Below are positions 36,001 to 46,800 of a stretch of DNA of 64,000 bases, one piece after another. This DNA is from Labia minor. Taxonomy: Eukaryota > Arthropoda > Insecta > Dermaptera > Spongiphoridae. Positions within the stretch are counted from its first letter, which is position 1; each line of letters begins with the position of its first letter. The position numbers and the translations under genes are program-made. The stretch is taken from contig OY720345.1 in assembly GCA_963082975.1 (NCBI GenBank), positions 78,957,034-79,021,033 of the forward strand. The letters are read 5' to 3'. A model generated the notes under the pieces. It saw only the letters and a program-made list of their open reading frames with translations. It searched no databases and was not told where the DNA came from.

Positions 36001-36614
36001 AGACCTAAGCATTATGATGGGTACACGGCTTGTCCAATCGTTACTTCTAATAAAACTATGATGTTATCAGAATTTAATTACTATCGAGAACCTACAGAAA
36101 CCTTTCCTTTTAATCAAAGACAGGAAAGTCGGATTTTATATTTAATCAAATATTATATTTTTCCTAATCTTTATTGGAAATGCATTCTAAAGTAAATACT
36201 ATTTTATTCAAATATTTTTATTAAGATAAAGCAGTATATCTGATAATCATATTAATTATTATGTCTAATATTATGTTTTTATTCGATGCGCATTCTAATA
36301 TGGCTATTTATAAATACTTATAATATACTATATTTTTTACAAATTTAGTTCAGAAATTTCTAATCAATATTTAAATTTTATATATTAAAATTATTATTTT
36401 TTACTATTTAAGGTATATATTTTTGTTCAAAGAACATTTATATTTGTATTTGAAGTAATAAATATTATTTATTTATAATAAATATTAATTGAATTAAATT
36501 TATTATGATTAAAGTACTAATTTGTTTGTTTTTTTATATTTCAGAGGTCGCTGGTTTAGTTTTATTAAAATGACGAAGATAATGAAATATATAAACAAAA
36601 AATTCAAAAAATAA
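33035..36614 (+). CDS. SQOR: Sulfide:quinone oxidoreductase, mitochondrial (complete, 8 exons)
   Basis: Exons: 33035-33102, 33176-33281, 33519-33746, 33941-34141, 34310-34525, 35680-35863, 35942-36191, 36545-36614. All introns are GT-AG and all junctions keep the frame, giving 440 residues (animal SQORs are about 450). Residues 1-22 form a basic, hydroxylated leader (MKRIILKVKPIGLKWY) suited to mitochondrial import. The FAD-binding glycine motif VIVGGGSAG spans 27-35. YYQPGFTMVAGG follows at 61-72. Cys184 (IKCPSAP) and Cys365 (YTACPIV) are the two redox cysteines, and GLGDC at 318-322 is the second FAD motif. The basic, aromatic C-terminus fits the membrane-binding helices. The enzyme oxidises H2S, moves the sulfane to an acceptor such as glutathione and passes electrons to ubiquinone on the inner membrane. 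Intron 5 (1154 bp) is far longer than the others and holds a foreign ORF. AATAAA occurs at 36711. Confidence 0.95.
35090..35353 (-). pseudogene. Antisense ORF in SQOR intron 5, unknown
   Basis: On the - strand MKRKRYSSATHAQ is followed by one stop, then an open stretch KLVIAKKRSVLHSNS, EGSKRRLSEKLSVSVNT, YRSCILNAVHEALEGLIYS to a stop at 35090. The amino-acid make-up is protein-like and not the Lys/Asn/Ile bias of random AT-rich DNA. It lies in the only large SQOR intron, so it probably arrived with an insertion, most likely a mobile-element protein or retrocopy fragment. Family not recognised. Confidence 0.3.
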
Positions 36615-37560
36615 AAATTGATAACAAAATGTATTTTTTATTGTATTAATTTACCCAATTATTCCAGAATAATAGCTTACTGCCGCATATTAGTATAATA
36701 TTAATTAAAAAATAAAAAAAGATTACTAGAAAATAAACATTTGTTTATATCAATCAAAACGTACTGATTGTAAAACTTATTAAAAGACATTCATTATTGC
36801 TTTTTAATACTTTTGCTAGAAAATATTGATAGTACACATTTATTATTCTACCACCTTCTGTTTTTACCTCTCATATTATTAGATAAGATAAATCTATTTA
36901 CTTTTCACTTATTCTAATGTACATAATTATATGTTTAATTTTGGATTATATATAATTAATTAAAATTAATTTAATATAATTCAGTATATTATTATTAAAT
37001 TAAAGTTTAATTTATCAAAATTTAAATTGAATTTAAAAATGATTCCCGCTTAAAATAAAGTTATATTAATAATCAATAGGGGTCAGCATCTTGACTACCC
37101 TACATTTAATACAAATTATAGAGTATTTATTTTAAAAAGAAATATTTTATTTAAATTAGAAATTAATTATAAAGATAATATATTAGATTTTTCATGAATA
37201 TATATTACCTATAGATTTATTAAATTATACATATAATTAGGCTTTTTTATAAATCGAAAGTATTTTTTTTCATATTATAATTTTCATTTATTTAACTAAT
37301 AAAAATAATATATTTAAAATTTCTCTAGGCTTTTATTGTTTATAAAATAAATTTTAATTTTTTAATTATTTTTGTAATTATTTTTTTATGTAGTATTTTA
37401 TTAAAATATATATTTATTTAGTTTTTACATAAATAATATTATAGTATAGCAATTATGTTTAAATTATTAAATTATTAATTAATTACATTAAAAATATAAA
37501 TGATTTAATATTTAAATTAAATAGATATTTGAAAAGCCTATAAAAATTACAGATCAAATT
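36615..37560. other. SQOR 3' flank, AT-rich
   Basis: Contains the poly(A) signal candidate AATAAA (36711-36716); otherwise featureless. Confidence 0.4.
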
Positions 37561-37920
37561 TATACATAGCGCCCATTAAGCCACGCCTCTCTATTTGAGC
37601 GCCTCTTGCGTAAATCTTGAGAGATAAAGTACTTTCAATCTGAACAGAGCATTATAAACAGATATACAAGAAACATTCCATTGCTGTTGTTGACTAAAAC
37701 CATATTATACCAATTGGATGTTAATTCTTTGATAGACAATTAAAGGATCTTTTTATAATTAGAGCAGTTGATCTTTCAATATGTGATTATGAAATGTTTA
37801 TGTGAACCTATTCAATTTTCTTTCAATCTGATTGATTAGAACCTTCTTTTCTTTTCTACTGTATTGAAGTGTATTTGATGCTAGTCTTGGAGCACCAGTC
37901 ATCCACCTTGGCCGAGGAAG
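37561..37920 (+). promoter_or_regulatory. Putative promoter and 5' UTR of the signal-peptide gene
   Basis: GC-richer than its surroundings. A GCCACGCCTC box lies at about 37579 and a TATAAA at 37653-37658 (ATTATAAACAG), which would place a start site near 37685. The 5' UTR would run into the ATG at 37921. Position-based inference only. Confidence 0.3.
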
Positions 37921-38002
37921 ATGACGGAAACATGTTCATCGCGTTGTCGAGGGATGATTGTGGCCTTACTCTGTTTAATTTTTCCTCATACCAGTTACCA
38001 AG
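37921..38002 (+). CDS. First coding exon of a secreted or membrane protein (partial)
   Basis: The ATG at 37921 follows an in-frame TAG at 37882-37884 and has an A at -3. It encodes MTETCSSRCRG, then the hydrophobic core MIVALLCLIFPHTSYQ, a classic signal peptide with a basic n-region and a polar c-region. The exon ends CAAG before donor GTAAGG, leaving one base (phase 1), the usual place for an intron between a signal peptide and the first extracellular module, as in immunoglobulin-superfamily genes. No second exon was found with confidence in the remaining 26 kb, so intron 1 is probably very long. The mature protein is unknown; the same phase and a surface-protein look are shared with the - strand exons at 4.7-5.4 kb, but the strands differ. 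Confidence 0.55.
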
Positions 38003-38615
38003 GTAAGGATTAATTTTAATATAATTATTAGTTAGAAACTTCTTTCCAGGAGCAATCGAAAAAAATTACTTTGAAAGTAAAGAATAAATTTTTTTAAAAA
38101 TTGATATAAAATTATTATAAATTCTTTTTTTTTCATTAACACACTATTCTCTATATTATTAATAATAAAAAAAATCATATTTTTTATGTTACCTTGACTT
38201 ATAAAGATTTAAGTTAATCTTTCATTCTGATTATTTATTTTATATTTATTAAGACAATTTTATCATTTTTTTTAAAAATATTTTAGAAATATATTAAATT
38301 ATAAATTAAAAATTAATGTTGACATAATTGAGAATAATTTTAATTTCTTCTTTTATTATTAAATACGATTTTAATTGAAATATAATCATAACAATTGATA
38401 CTTTAGTCAGGCACAATCAATTGATTTTTGTTTGTTTTTTATCTTTGACACTCATAGAATATTAACTTGAAGATTATGCATATAAATTTGTTGTTTTGAT
38501 TTAATGTCAATTCACAAATTTTTATTGAGGAAATAAATTATGTATTTTTAATCTATTTAAACTAATGTTCAATTTTTCTTAATCGAATAGACAATTACCA
38601 CTGATTATATATATT

Positions 38616-38618
<3 letters not shown>

Positions 38619-38648
<30 letters not shown>
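38619..38648. repeat. AT microsatellite
   Basis: (AT)n of about 30 bp. Confidence 0.85.
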
Positions 38649-38651
<3 letters not shown>

Positions 38652-38691
38652 TGTAAATCTTTTATTATTTCTACTTGAGTACATATGTTTG

Positions 38692-38778
38692 ATGGCGTTT
38701 GGATTTGTACGGCGCCAGACATCTGTTTATTTCTTAATCGCCTGGGTTGCTTATACTGTCAGTTTATTTTATGTATAG
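38692..38778 (+). CDS. Small ORF with a transmembrane-like segment (doubtful)
   Basis: 28 codons: MAFGFVRRQTS followed by VYFLIAWVAYTVSLFYV and TAG. The composition (G, R, Q, W, A) is unlike the AT-rich background, and the stretch is GC-richer than its neighbours. No splice context or second copy supports it; it may just be a conserved non-coding patch in the long first intron of the gene at 37921. Confidence 0.2.
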   Translation: MAFGFVRRQTSVYFLIAWVAYTVSLFYV

Positions 38779-39604
38779 AATATCTTTGGGGTATGATCGA
38801 GGCGAACAATCTTAAATTTTGAATGTAAAAAGATAAAATTTATTCTTTATTAAAATAACATTCAGATAAATTTTAAAAACAAACCAAATATATAATATTT
38901 TTCCATTAATTTTATATTATAATTTATAATATATATATGCACATTATCGATAATATGATTCCAGCATATGAAAAACACTGAATAGGAAAGTTATGATATT
39001 TACTTTTTCTAAAAATAATTCAAGAATTCCAATCACCTTAAAACAGCATGTTCATTAAATCTGCTCTCAAGTCTTCACTTTTTCTTTGAAGTTGTAAATA
39101 GATGAAAAGAACTTCAATAAAATTGACCATACAATTATAACAAAGTATTTAATAATTTTGTTTGTTTTTTAAATCTATAAATATAATTAAAATGTTTTAA
39201 TATAAAATTATTTTTTTTTAGTTATTCTTATTATAGTTATTATATTATTTAGGCATTCCTAAATAATATCTTTTTATAGAAATAGTTATTTTTCCAAGTC
39301 TTGTTTATGTACAATAAAGAATAAAGGATTCAAGGAGTGATTTATAAACAGTCCATTAACGATTAAACATGTCACACAAACTAGCAACACTTCGATTTGT
39401 TTCTGAGCCATTAAACATATTTAAGTATATACAAAGTTGTCTTTCTTATTAAGTAAAACAAAATTTACAAGATTGAATGAAATATAAGTTTAAAAAAAAA
39501 TATTAAAAAATAATCTCGCAATTTTATTTTTAGATATTAGAAATAAAATGTTTTAAATATGTCGCAAACAAATTGATACTTATATAAAATTTGTCATTTT
39601 AATT
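38779..39604. other. AT-rich DNA, probably intronic
   Basis: Nothing recognised. Confidence 0.4.
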
Positions 39605-39916
39605 AAACCTGGTCTGCTCAATAGAATTATTTCGAAAAGTATTTGTCAATATCCATTTTATCACCTTCAAAGTAATTTCCCTCAGATATAATGTACTTAT
39701 GCCAGCGCTTCTTTCATTCAATAAGAAAAAGTGGAGGGGACCAAATCTGGTGAATGAGGCATGATTACGATGTTGTTTTTGGCCAAAACTACTAATCCAA
39801 AAGGCCTGATAATGTCAACATATTTTATGAGGAAACATATGTGTTCCAAAAACAATTTCGATAATCGAATGTATACACCCCGAGAAAATTCAAAATTCAC
39901 CTTTTCTTTTGAATAG
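39605..39916 (-). mobile_element. mariner deletion derivative
   Basis: Shares ATTATTTCGAAAAGTATTT, CACCTTCAAAGTAATTTCC, GACCAAATCTGGTGAAT and TTTCGATAATCGAATGTATA with 31344-32134; ends TTTGAATAGATCTCGTA. Only scraps of coding sequence remain. Confidence 0.8.
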
Positions 39917-41255
39917 ATCTCGTATATTAATACTGAATATATGCTGAATTTATTATGCTCATATTAATAAATAGGCGACTAATTTTGATATGTAAAAAAT
40001 TAATATTTAGGTACAGGTGCACTTTGGGGAATGTTTTGTTATAGGGGTTTAACCCTTTTAGAGTTCCCCTCAGAAAACACCTGTTTAAATTTACCAGGAT
40101 AGCAGAATTTGTTTACAATTAAACGATTATAATTTATGCAAATTTAATTAGACTACATTTAGTCAAATATTTAATTAAAATTAACTTTATGTCCCCTTTT
40201 TTCTTGAGAATATTCTGATAAAAATAAAGAAAATTGAACAAAAAAAAAAATTAGAAATAAGTAATTAATTATTTTCATTTCGGATAAAATTTTTATTTAT
40301 TTTAAGCTTTTTAATTCTTCTATATGTTCTTCTTTAGATTCTATGCCATAACAACACTCTCAATTATTTTTTTGTTAATATACACTTAGCTAAAAACCTG
40401 AAAAAGAATATGTCTAAATATACTTTTTGAATATATAATGAAATAAATAATATGATTAAATTAAGTTCATTTTGATGGCATAGTGGTGATATGTTTCAAG
40501 TACATGCCTTTAAGTTAGTTTTTTAATGACTTCAAATGACAAGATAGACCGGTTTTTTTTGCTTTCTGAAAATAAAATGTCCTATTATACGCACAATAAA
40601 CTTCTTATAATAAGATTTTTCCAAAAATAATTAACTAGGAGTTTAAATAAATGTATGTATATATTTTTTCGTAAAAAAGAAATGAATTATTAATTATGTC
40701 ACGAATAAAAATTTTTAAATACAATTTTTATTACTGCCAAAGAAAATTTAATTTCCCCCATGAAATATTGAGTATATAATAAAATATAAAAAAAATAAAC
40801 ACAAAATATTAATTTCAAATTAACTAATTTTTAATGACACTAAAATAAATGATAAAAGTTGCATAAAATAATAATACCTTTCCATTCGCTATTCAATACA
40901 CTCTTTATAGCAGACTTGTTTTGTTATAATGAGAAACTTCATATTTTTCTAACTAATAAAACAATTTACAAATTTAAGAACAATATATTTGACATCGTTA
41001 TAAAGAAACAGGATTGTAAAATGTTTTAACTTGATTCATGATTGAGATTACGATTATTTATTAGTAAAATTATTTATAAGCATTAAATCTTTTATAAAAA
41101 CAAGAAACAGACATGTTTTGGGCACATTGTTTACATTTTCAGTTATTTTATCTTATTATCTTTTGTAGTTAGATAAGCACCTGAAATAAGTTATTTTGAA
41201 ATTAGTTTTATGTTTAATGTTTGTTATCATTGTAAATATGCAAAGAGTTGTACTT
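39917..41255. other. AT-rich DNA, probably intronic
   Basis: Nothing recognised. Confidence 0.4.
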
Positions 41256-41634
41256 GATCTGTTCAAATGAAAAGGTGAATTTTGAATTATTTCGAAAAGT
41301 ATTTATTATTTATTCATCAATATTTATTCATCAATATCCATTTTGGATATAATGCTTCTTCCAATCGTTGAATCACTTCTAAAATGTACTTTTCGGTATG
41401 GCTATTAGCTCGGCCTTTGATTCCGACTTTATCTCATCAAATGTGGCAAAACGCTTTCCATTCATTGGTCTCTTCAGTTTTGGGAATAGAAAAAAGTTGA
41501 AGAACACACAAAATGTGATTAACGTTTTCAGTTGTCAAAAACAAACTACTAATCCAAAATGGCTGATGAGAGACATATGTGTACACAGCCCGTGAAAATT
41601 AAAATTTCACTTTTTCTTTAAAATAGACCTCGTA
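41256..41634 (-). mobile_element. mariner deletion derivative
   Basis: Shares GAATTATTTCGAAAAGTATT, CGATTCCGAC-like and CATTCATTGGTCTCTTC blocks with 31344-32134; ends ATAGACCTCGTA. It contains a small tandem duplication of TATTTATTCATCAATA (about 41308-41337). Confidence 0.8.
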
Positions 41635-42361
41635 TATTAACCCATGACATTAAATATTAATAAAATTTATTGTATTAATGATTCTTAAGAAAAAAATGCA
41701 TTCTAATCGCCTTGATATAGACAACAAACACAAACACCTTATCATCCATCCATTGACATAAATAATAAATATTTTTGTATGATTATATGAAAATGTAGAT
41801 TTCAATTATTATGAAATATTTTTTTCATATCATAAATTTTCCATAGAATTATTAAATAAATAAATAACTCTATTTCAAATAAAAATGATTAATCTTCCCA
41901 AAAAAATCCTACTTTATATATCTGAATGTTAATAATTTTTAATTAAATTAGATATACTTAGATATTATGTAATTTTAATTTCTACTATTTTTTTATAAAT
42001 GTAAAAATTCTTAAATAATTATAAAACAGAAAAATGCTGGTTTTGTTTGACATATTTATTTATATGTCTATCTATTTAATTTTTTTTTCATTTGTCTTCA
42101 TTATTTAGTAATCATCCCTTTATAATTATGGCTAAGATTTATATCTTTTGAAGTGATTCTTTAACAGAAATGTAAAAAAAGGAGCGAATTGTTTAAATTC
42201 TTTGTAAATGAATTTGAATTCCTCATGTCAAATCCTATTATAAACCCCGGAAATCATGATGAAGTAATTAATTATGCCTATTAACCGCTCCAACAAATAA
42301 ATGATATGTATCATAATCTAAACAAATGGGTGAGCAATTAAATCACGTATAGCACTAGTAA
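41635..42361. other. AT-rich DNA, probably intronic
   Basis: No coding or repeat signal. Confidence 0.4.
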
Positions 42362-42560
42362 TTGGAGTACTGTTTTGGTGAAGAGGGGCATGAGAGAGGA
42401 GATGCTCCAGGTCCTCCTGGCTTCCGCTGTTGTCGCTTTACCTCTCCTTCATGGGCACACACGCTGGCAACATGGCCGCCCTCAAAAAGAAAAAGAACTC
42501 TCTCTCTCTCTTTCATCCTTCCAAGTCTTTTCTACCTCCCTCTTGCTCACACTAAACAGA
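42362..42560. promoter_or_regulatory. GC-rich island 6, with YY1/Pho site
   Basis: A GC-richer, repeat-free block with AACATGGCCGCC at 42469-42480, an exact match to the YY1/Pho consensus AANATGGCNGCC, followed by a CTCTCTCTCTC (GAGA-type) run. Two + strand frames are open (about 70-80 codons) without domain features. Pho plus GAGA motifs recall insect Polycomb response elements; this is a suggestion only. Confidence 0.35.
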
Positions 42561-42827
42561 TTCTTATTAGAACGTAGCTACAGCCGAGTCTTGTTAAACT
42601 GGAAATCAAACAAAATCCCAGCATAGATTCATTTCTTAGTTCTTTTACAGTGAATATTAACTCTTTTTCCAAGATTTTATTCATCCGAAAGTCTTTACCT
42701 TCAGGGACTTGAATAATTTTCATTTTTTTTTTTTAATATATTCATTTCTTTACATTCCAGTCTTTAGCTATATTATTGGATTAAACTCCTCTTCTTGTTA
42801 TCATATCACATATAGAAATAAAAATAA

Positions 42828-42970
42828 GCTGGAGTGTCTCCACTCGACGATCTCGCAATTTGAATTGGATTAAATAACATAATATATTATATTTAAATTA
42901 AATTTAATTAATTATAAATTATAAATTTTAATAAATAATATTTATTAAAACAGCGCATGTTTAGCCCCTT
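42828..42970 (-). mobile_element. Helentron-like element, truncated to its 3' part
   Basis: AGCTGGAGTGTCTCCACTCG and ATCTCGCAATTTGAATTGG are the complement of the 3' end at 17505-17549. The copy stops near AACAGCGCATG. Confidence 0.65.
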
Positions 42971-43296
42971 TTTTCTCTTAAATAGAAAAACCGCTTTTTT
43001 GTTAATCAGGATATGAATTATAATAGGTATATCCTGAGTCTTTTAATAAATCTTCTATAAATAATAGAATTAACCTTTTATTTTATTTTAAGTAAAAGAA
43101 CCCGCAAATTTTATGCTTTTTATCTAATATAGTTCAATTTTATTATCATTTTATTTCTGTCGATGAAAGATAGAACATTGCAATTAGAAGAAATCAATTA
43201 AATATAAAAACATTTTGTTAAATAGAAACAAAATTGAGCTGAAGGCGAGAGCACTGGCCTATATTTTATTGCTAAAATTTTGAGGAAAAACAAATA

Positions 43297-43736
43297 AGCT
43301 GGAGTGTCTCCACTCGACTATTTTGCTAATTTGAATTGGATTAAATAACATATATTATATTTAAATTAAATTTAATTAATTATAAATTAATTATTTAATT
43401 AATATTTATTAAAACAGCGCACGTTTGGCTCTTTGTTGATGGTACTACGTCACGTGTTGGCGCGTGATTTGCAGAGTTAAAAAATTAATTCTCGTACTTT
43501 CAGCGATTCGATCAAGCTGAAATTCTATATATAGCAGTTTTATACAATCTTTAATTATATGAAAAATTATCAAACATATCTTTATTTTTACGGTCACTTT
43601 CGAGGAAAAAAAAACGTTGTGACCCTCTTCCGGTTGAGCTACATTTCTTAAAAGTTAATAGAAAACTACGAATTTTGAATAATGCTCTTATACCAAATTT
43701 CAATATTCTAGCTCAAACCGTTTTTGCGTAATCTTG

Positions 43737-43831
<95 letters not shown>

Positions 43832-43852
43832 TTTTCTCAACCTTAGTGAAAA
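43297..43852 (-). mobile_element. Helentron-like element, nearly full
   Basis: The complement of 17020-17549, with the same ACGTCACGTG...CGCG, AGCTGAAATTCTATATATAG, CTTCCGGTTGAGCTACATTT and TTTTTGCGTAATCTTG blocks. The 5' hairpin is missing. The internal microsatellite has expanded to (AC)n(AT)n at 43740-43828. Same orientation as the truncated copy about 470 bp away. Confidence 0.7.
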
Positions 43853-44760
43853 TGTAATGTAAAAAATTATAATATAGAGGAGAGCATTTTTAACTAACCT
43901 TTTTTTTTTTATTAAGTTATCTTGTTATATTTACTATTGTGCAATATCTTATACTATTATACAATATCTTAGTATGTATAAGTAGTAGAAATTGTCCCTA
44001 CTAAAACTAATTCCTCCAAAACTATATTTTCATTTGATTACTTTTTAATTGGAATATACTTGGGTTATTTAACGTTTCATTAAATAAGAAACAATGACAT
44101 GTTTGTTATCTTTAGAATTGAAATCGTTTATATCAACATGTAGATTAATTAAGTATATATTAAATCTCTGTCATTCATGTCCTTTATTTATTCTATTCAT
44201 CTGGTTTTTGTATCAAGTCAAATGTTTACCTTTACTAAAGGAAACTTGGAAATTTTTATTTGATTATTTTTGTTAAAATAAAAATAATTTCACCAAGGTA
44301 ACAATAAAAGAATTCTTCTAGTTTAAACATGAACAATAGAGAGAAATCAGGTAGGGTCCGTCATGGGGGCACCACATTTTTCTTTATTTATGCGCATTTG
44401 TTCGCTTTTCTTTTTGTTTATATACACCCTAACTTATCTATTATTCCAATGACAGATGTCAATAAAAGTTCGTCACATTTCTAAAGACGAGAGCAATCTA
44501 TATAAGAAATGTGTCTTCAAATATAAACAATTAAACTGGAATGAAATAAAATCACTATAGTAGATTTAATGGTAAAATTTTTTTGTAGAGCATAGGTAGT
44601 AGTATATTATAAAAACTTTTCTTTATACCTTATCAAGGAAGGGTGGAATTTTAATAATATGGAAACCGCCTAAATTGTAACCCTTTAAAAAAAAAACTGG
44701 TGATCTTCAATTAAATATTTTAGTCCGGAAACTCTAATATATATATTTCTTTTCTTTTTG
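43853..44760. other. AT-rich DNA, probably intronic
   Basis: An open stretch at 44094-44276 looks random. A GC-richer scrap near 44345-44400 (GTAGGGTCCGTCATGGGGGC) is unassigned. Confidence 0.35.
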
Positions 44761-44856
44761 TAAATGGCAATTTTAGGAAAATAACATTTGCCTGACCAAA
44801 TAGCTTCAACTATTATTTCATTTCAATTTGACTAGGAAAATAGCATTTGCCTAGAC

Positions 44857-45197
44857 CAGGTCTGGTCAACTCGCGCCCCTCGGGCCGCATTCGGCCCACC
44901 GTGGAAAAATGGTGTGGTCCGCCAGTTAACTTTATATTTCTTTTGTAACTTTCATTTCTAGTTTGTATATTCAAAAACAGAGAATATAATTGAAATAATT
45001 ATAATTAATTAATAAAGAAAATCAAATTTCACTTTAGATAGGACTCCAAATTTAATTGAAACAATAGTGAGTTTATTCGTAAATTACGTGTTTTATTTCT
45101 TTTACATTTCTAAAAGCACGTTTCCCTAAAATTCGGCCCCTGTAGCATTGCTCCTAATCAAAGTGGCCCATGTAGTCATTTGGGTTGGCTAGGCCTG
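44857..45197. mobile_element. hAT-type MITE inside the MULE-like element
   Basis: 341 bp. Ends CAGGTCTGGTCAACTCG and CCAGGCCTAGCCAACCC (complemented). The 8-bp duplication GCCTAGAC at 44849-44856 and 45198-45205 is perfect. Same family as 11689-12101 and 22699-23103. Confidence 0.88.
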
Positions 45198-45415
45198 GCC
45201 TAGACAAAAGCCATTTGGCTAAATCTTTGTTAGGCAAATAGCTTTATTGTCAATTACAAAATTATTCAAAAAAAAATTTTATCAACCAAAGTATATCTTT
45301 TTTAAAAAAATATGTGTTTCCTTATTAAATTGTTTTAATTGATTAAAAGATTTTTTGGAAAATAAAAAATATTTGGGTATTTTTTGTTTCTTCTCTTCCA
45401 CCTTTTTTCTCCCAG

Positions 45416-45523
45416 GTTTGGTCCTTTTACTATAAGAACGGAATGCAAGGAAGGCAGACGAATACGATCATGTTCATCTGTCATCGGTCGAATAAATGTC
45501 CGATATTTTCTGAATTTACCTAG
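45416..45523 (+). pseudogene. Exon-like ORF, possible FLYWCH-type finger remnant
   Basis: A strong pyrimidine tract and acceptor (CCTTTTTTCTCCCAG) precede 35 codons: VWSFYYKNGMQG, then NTIMFICHRSNKCPIFSEF and TAG. An F-x-Y-Y-K start with C-x5-C downstream resembles the first half of FLYWCH fingers, which often occur with Mutator-like transposases. The position inside the MULE-like element supports this, but the fragment is short and the key Trp is absent. Confidence 0.25.
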
Positions 45524-45714
45524 TCAATTTGAAATGAAATAATAGTTAAAGCTATTTGTCCAACAAAGATTTAGCCAAATGGCTTTTGTCTAGGCAAATG
45601 CTATTTTCCTAAAACTGTCATTTGCCTACAACATATAATTAGATAGAAAAATATACCGTTTTGGTACTTATAAAATGTAAAAATCCCATCAGTATATATA
45701 TATATATATATATA

Positions 45715-45960
45715 TAGTCGTTTAATTTTAAGTACCGGGACCCCGAGCCTCGGCTCGGTACTTAAGTTAAAAAAAATGATTCATTATTATTGGATTTGGC
45801 TGGTAATATTAATACCTGGGACACCGAGCTCTCGCTCTACCCTTTAAAAAATATTGATACACAATTCTTTAATTATTTATTACAATTATTAAATGTTACA
45901 CATTTGCATCAATCTGATTAAAATTAATGAACTTGTGCTCCTCAATAATACATAAATATA
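45715..45960 (-). mobile_element. Helitron-like fragment with GC hairpin
   Basis: The hairpin ACCCCGAGCCTCGGCTCGG (45735-45755 area) and the TTTGCATCAATCTGATTAAA block are shared with 14684-14890. A second diverged hairpin ACACCGAGCTCTCGCTC follows at about 45820. An AT microsatellite (45689-45716) precedes it. Confidence 0.5.
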
Positions 45961-46099
45961 TAATATATAGGTACATATATTTTTTTTCTATAGTGTTTTT
46001 TTGAAAAACTGTTTAGCGCCCCAAGTGGTTATAAAACAAACTAAAGACAAAAAAACGTGCTTTGCAGCTTTTCGGAATTAAAAAAGCAAAATTGGCAGT

Positions 46100-46600
46100 C
46101 GTGGGACTGGCCGACAGAAGTGAAAACTTCTGCGTAAGAAATTTTAAAACAGACGAAATTCGCGCTATTTCACGAGAAAGATGAATTTCATATGCATGTA
46201 TATATATATAACTTATATATTATTTTAAACATATATTTTAAACAAATTTGTAACTTATATTTATATATATATAAATACACAACTTTGTTTAAAATATTGC
46301 AATACGAACTGTTTTATAATTCTTATCTCTAACATAAAATATATATTTATTATGTGAAGTTCATTTCGTATAATTTTGATTATATATGAAATGAACTTTA
46401 CATAATAAATATATATTTATATGTTAGAGATAATTTATAAAACAGTTCTAATGACAATTCAAATTTCGCGCTCTGTTATAAGAAATTTGAAAGCAGACGT
46501 AATGTGCTAGCTTCATGGTGTTGGTCACGATCACGCGAGTTCTATACTTTTTCCCCATCCCGCAAAAGTGCTCAACGCCGCTAAAGAAGTTTTCACTTCA
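46100..46600. mobile_element. Foldback element with a long central palindrome
   Basis: GAAGTGAAAACTTCT occurs inverted near both ends (about 46106 and 46588), with AAATTCGCGCT / AGCGCGAAATTTG pairs inside. The centre, 46306-46448, is an almost perfect palindrome with arms of about 68 bp that start GAACTGTTTTATAA. Non-coding; class unknown. Confidence 0.6.
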
Positions 46601-46734
46601 AAAATTATTTAATATTTGGAAATATATCTGACTTATAGAAAAAATGAATATTAATTAAAGAAAGAAATTGTTTTTAAAATATCCTGAATGATATGTAACA
46701 ATTTTCAAGATAGAAATTTATTACAATATTACAA

Positions 46735-46800
46735 TTATTAACTGTTGCATCATTGCATCAATCTGATTAAAATGAATGGAACTTCGGGTACTCAATAATA
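46735..46800 (-). mobile_element. Helitron-like scrap
   Basis: GCATCATTGCATCAATCTGA and the following CTCAATAAT are shared with 14800-14860. Confidence 0.45.

Larger units (their letters stand above)
44761..45630. mobile_element. MULE-like element with long inverted ends
   Basis: Left TTTTAGGAAAATAACATTTG and the right end complemented, TTTTAGGAAAATAGCATTTG, begin inverted repeats that run on through CAACTATTATTTCATTTCAA (TAACTATTATTTCATTTCAA in the right arm). The arms are partly rearranged. Inside lie a hAT MITE (44857-45197) and a short exon-like ORF. Long inverted ends suggest a Mutator-like element; target duplication not resolved. Confidence 0.5.

Noticed and set aside
42362-42626. Two + strand frames of 71 and 83 codons
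   Set aside because: They overlap in different frames with no protein features; the segment is better described as a GC-rich island with a YY1-type site.
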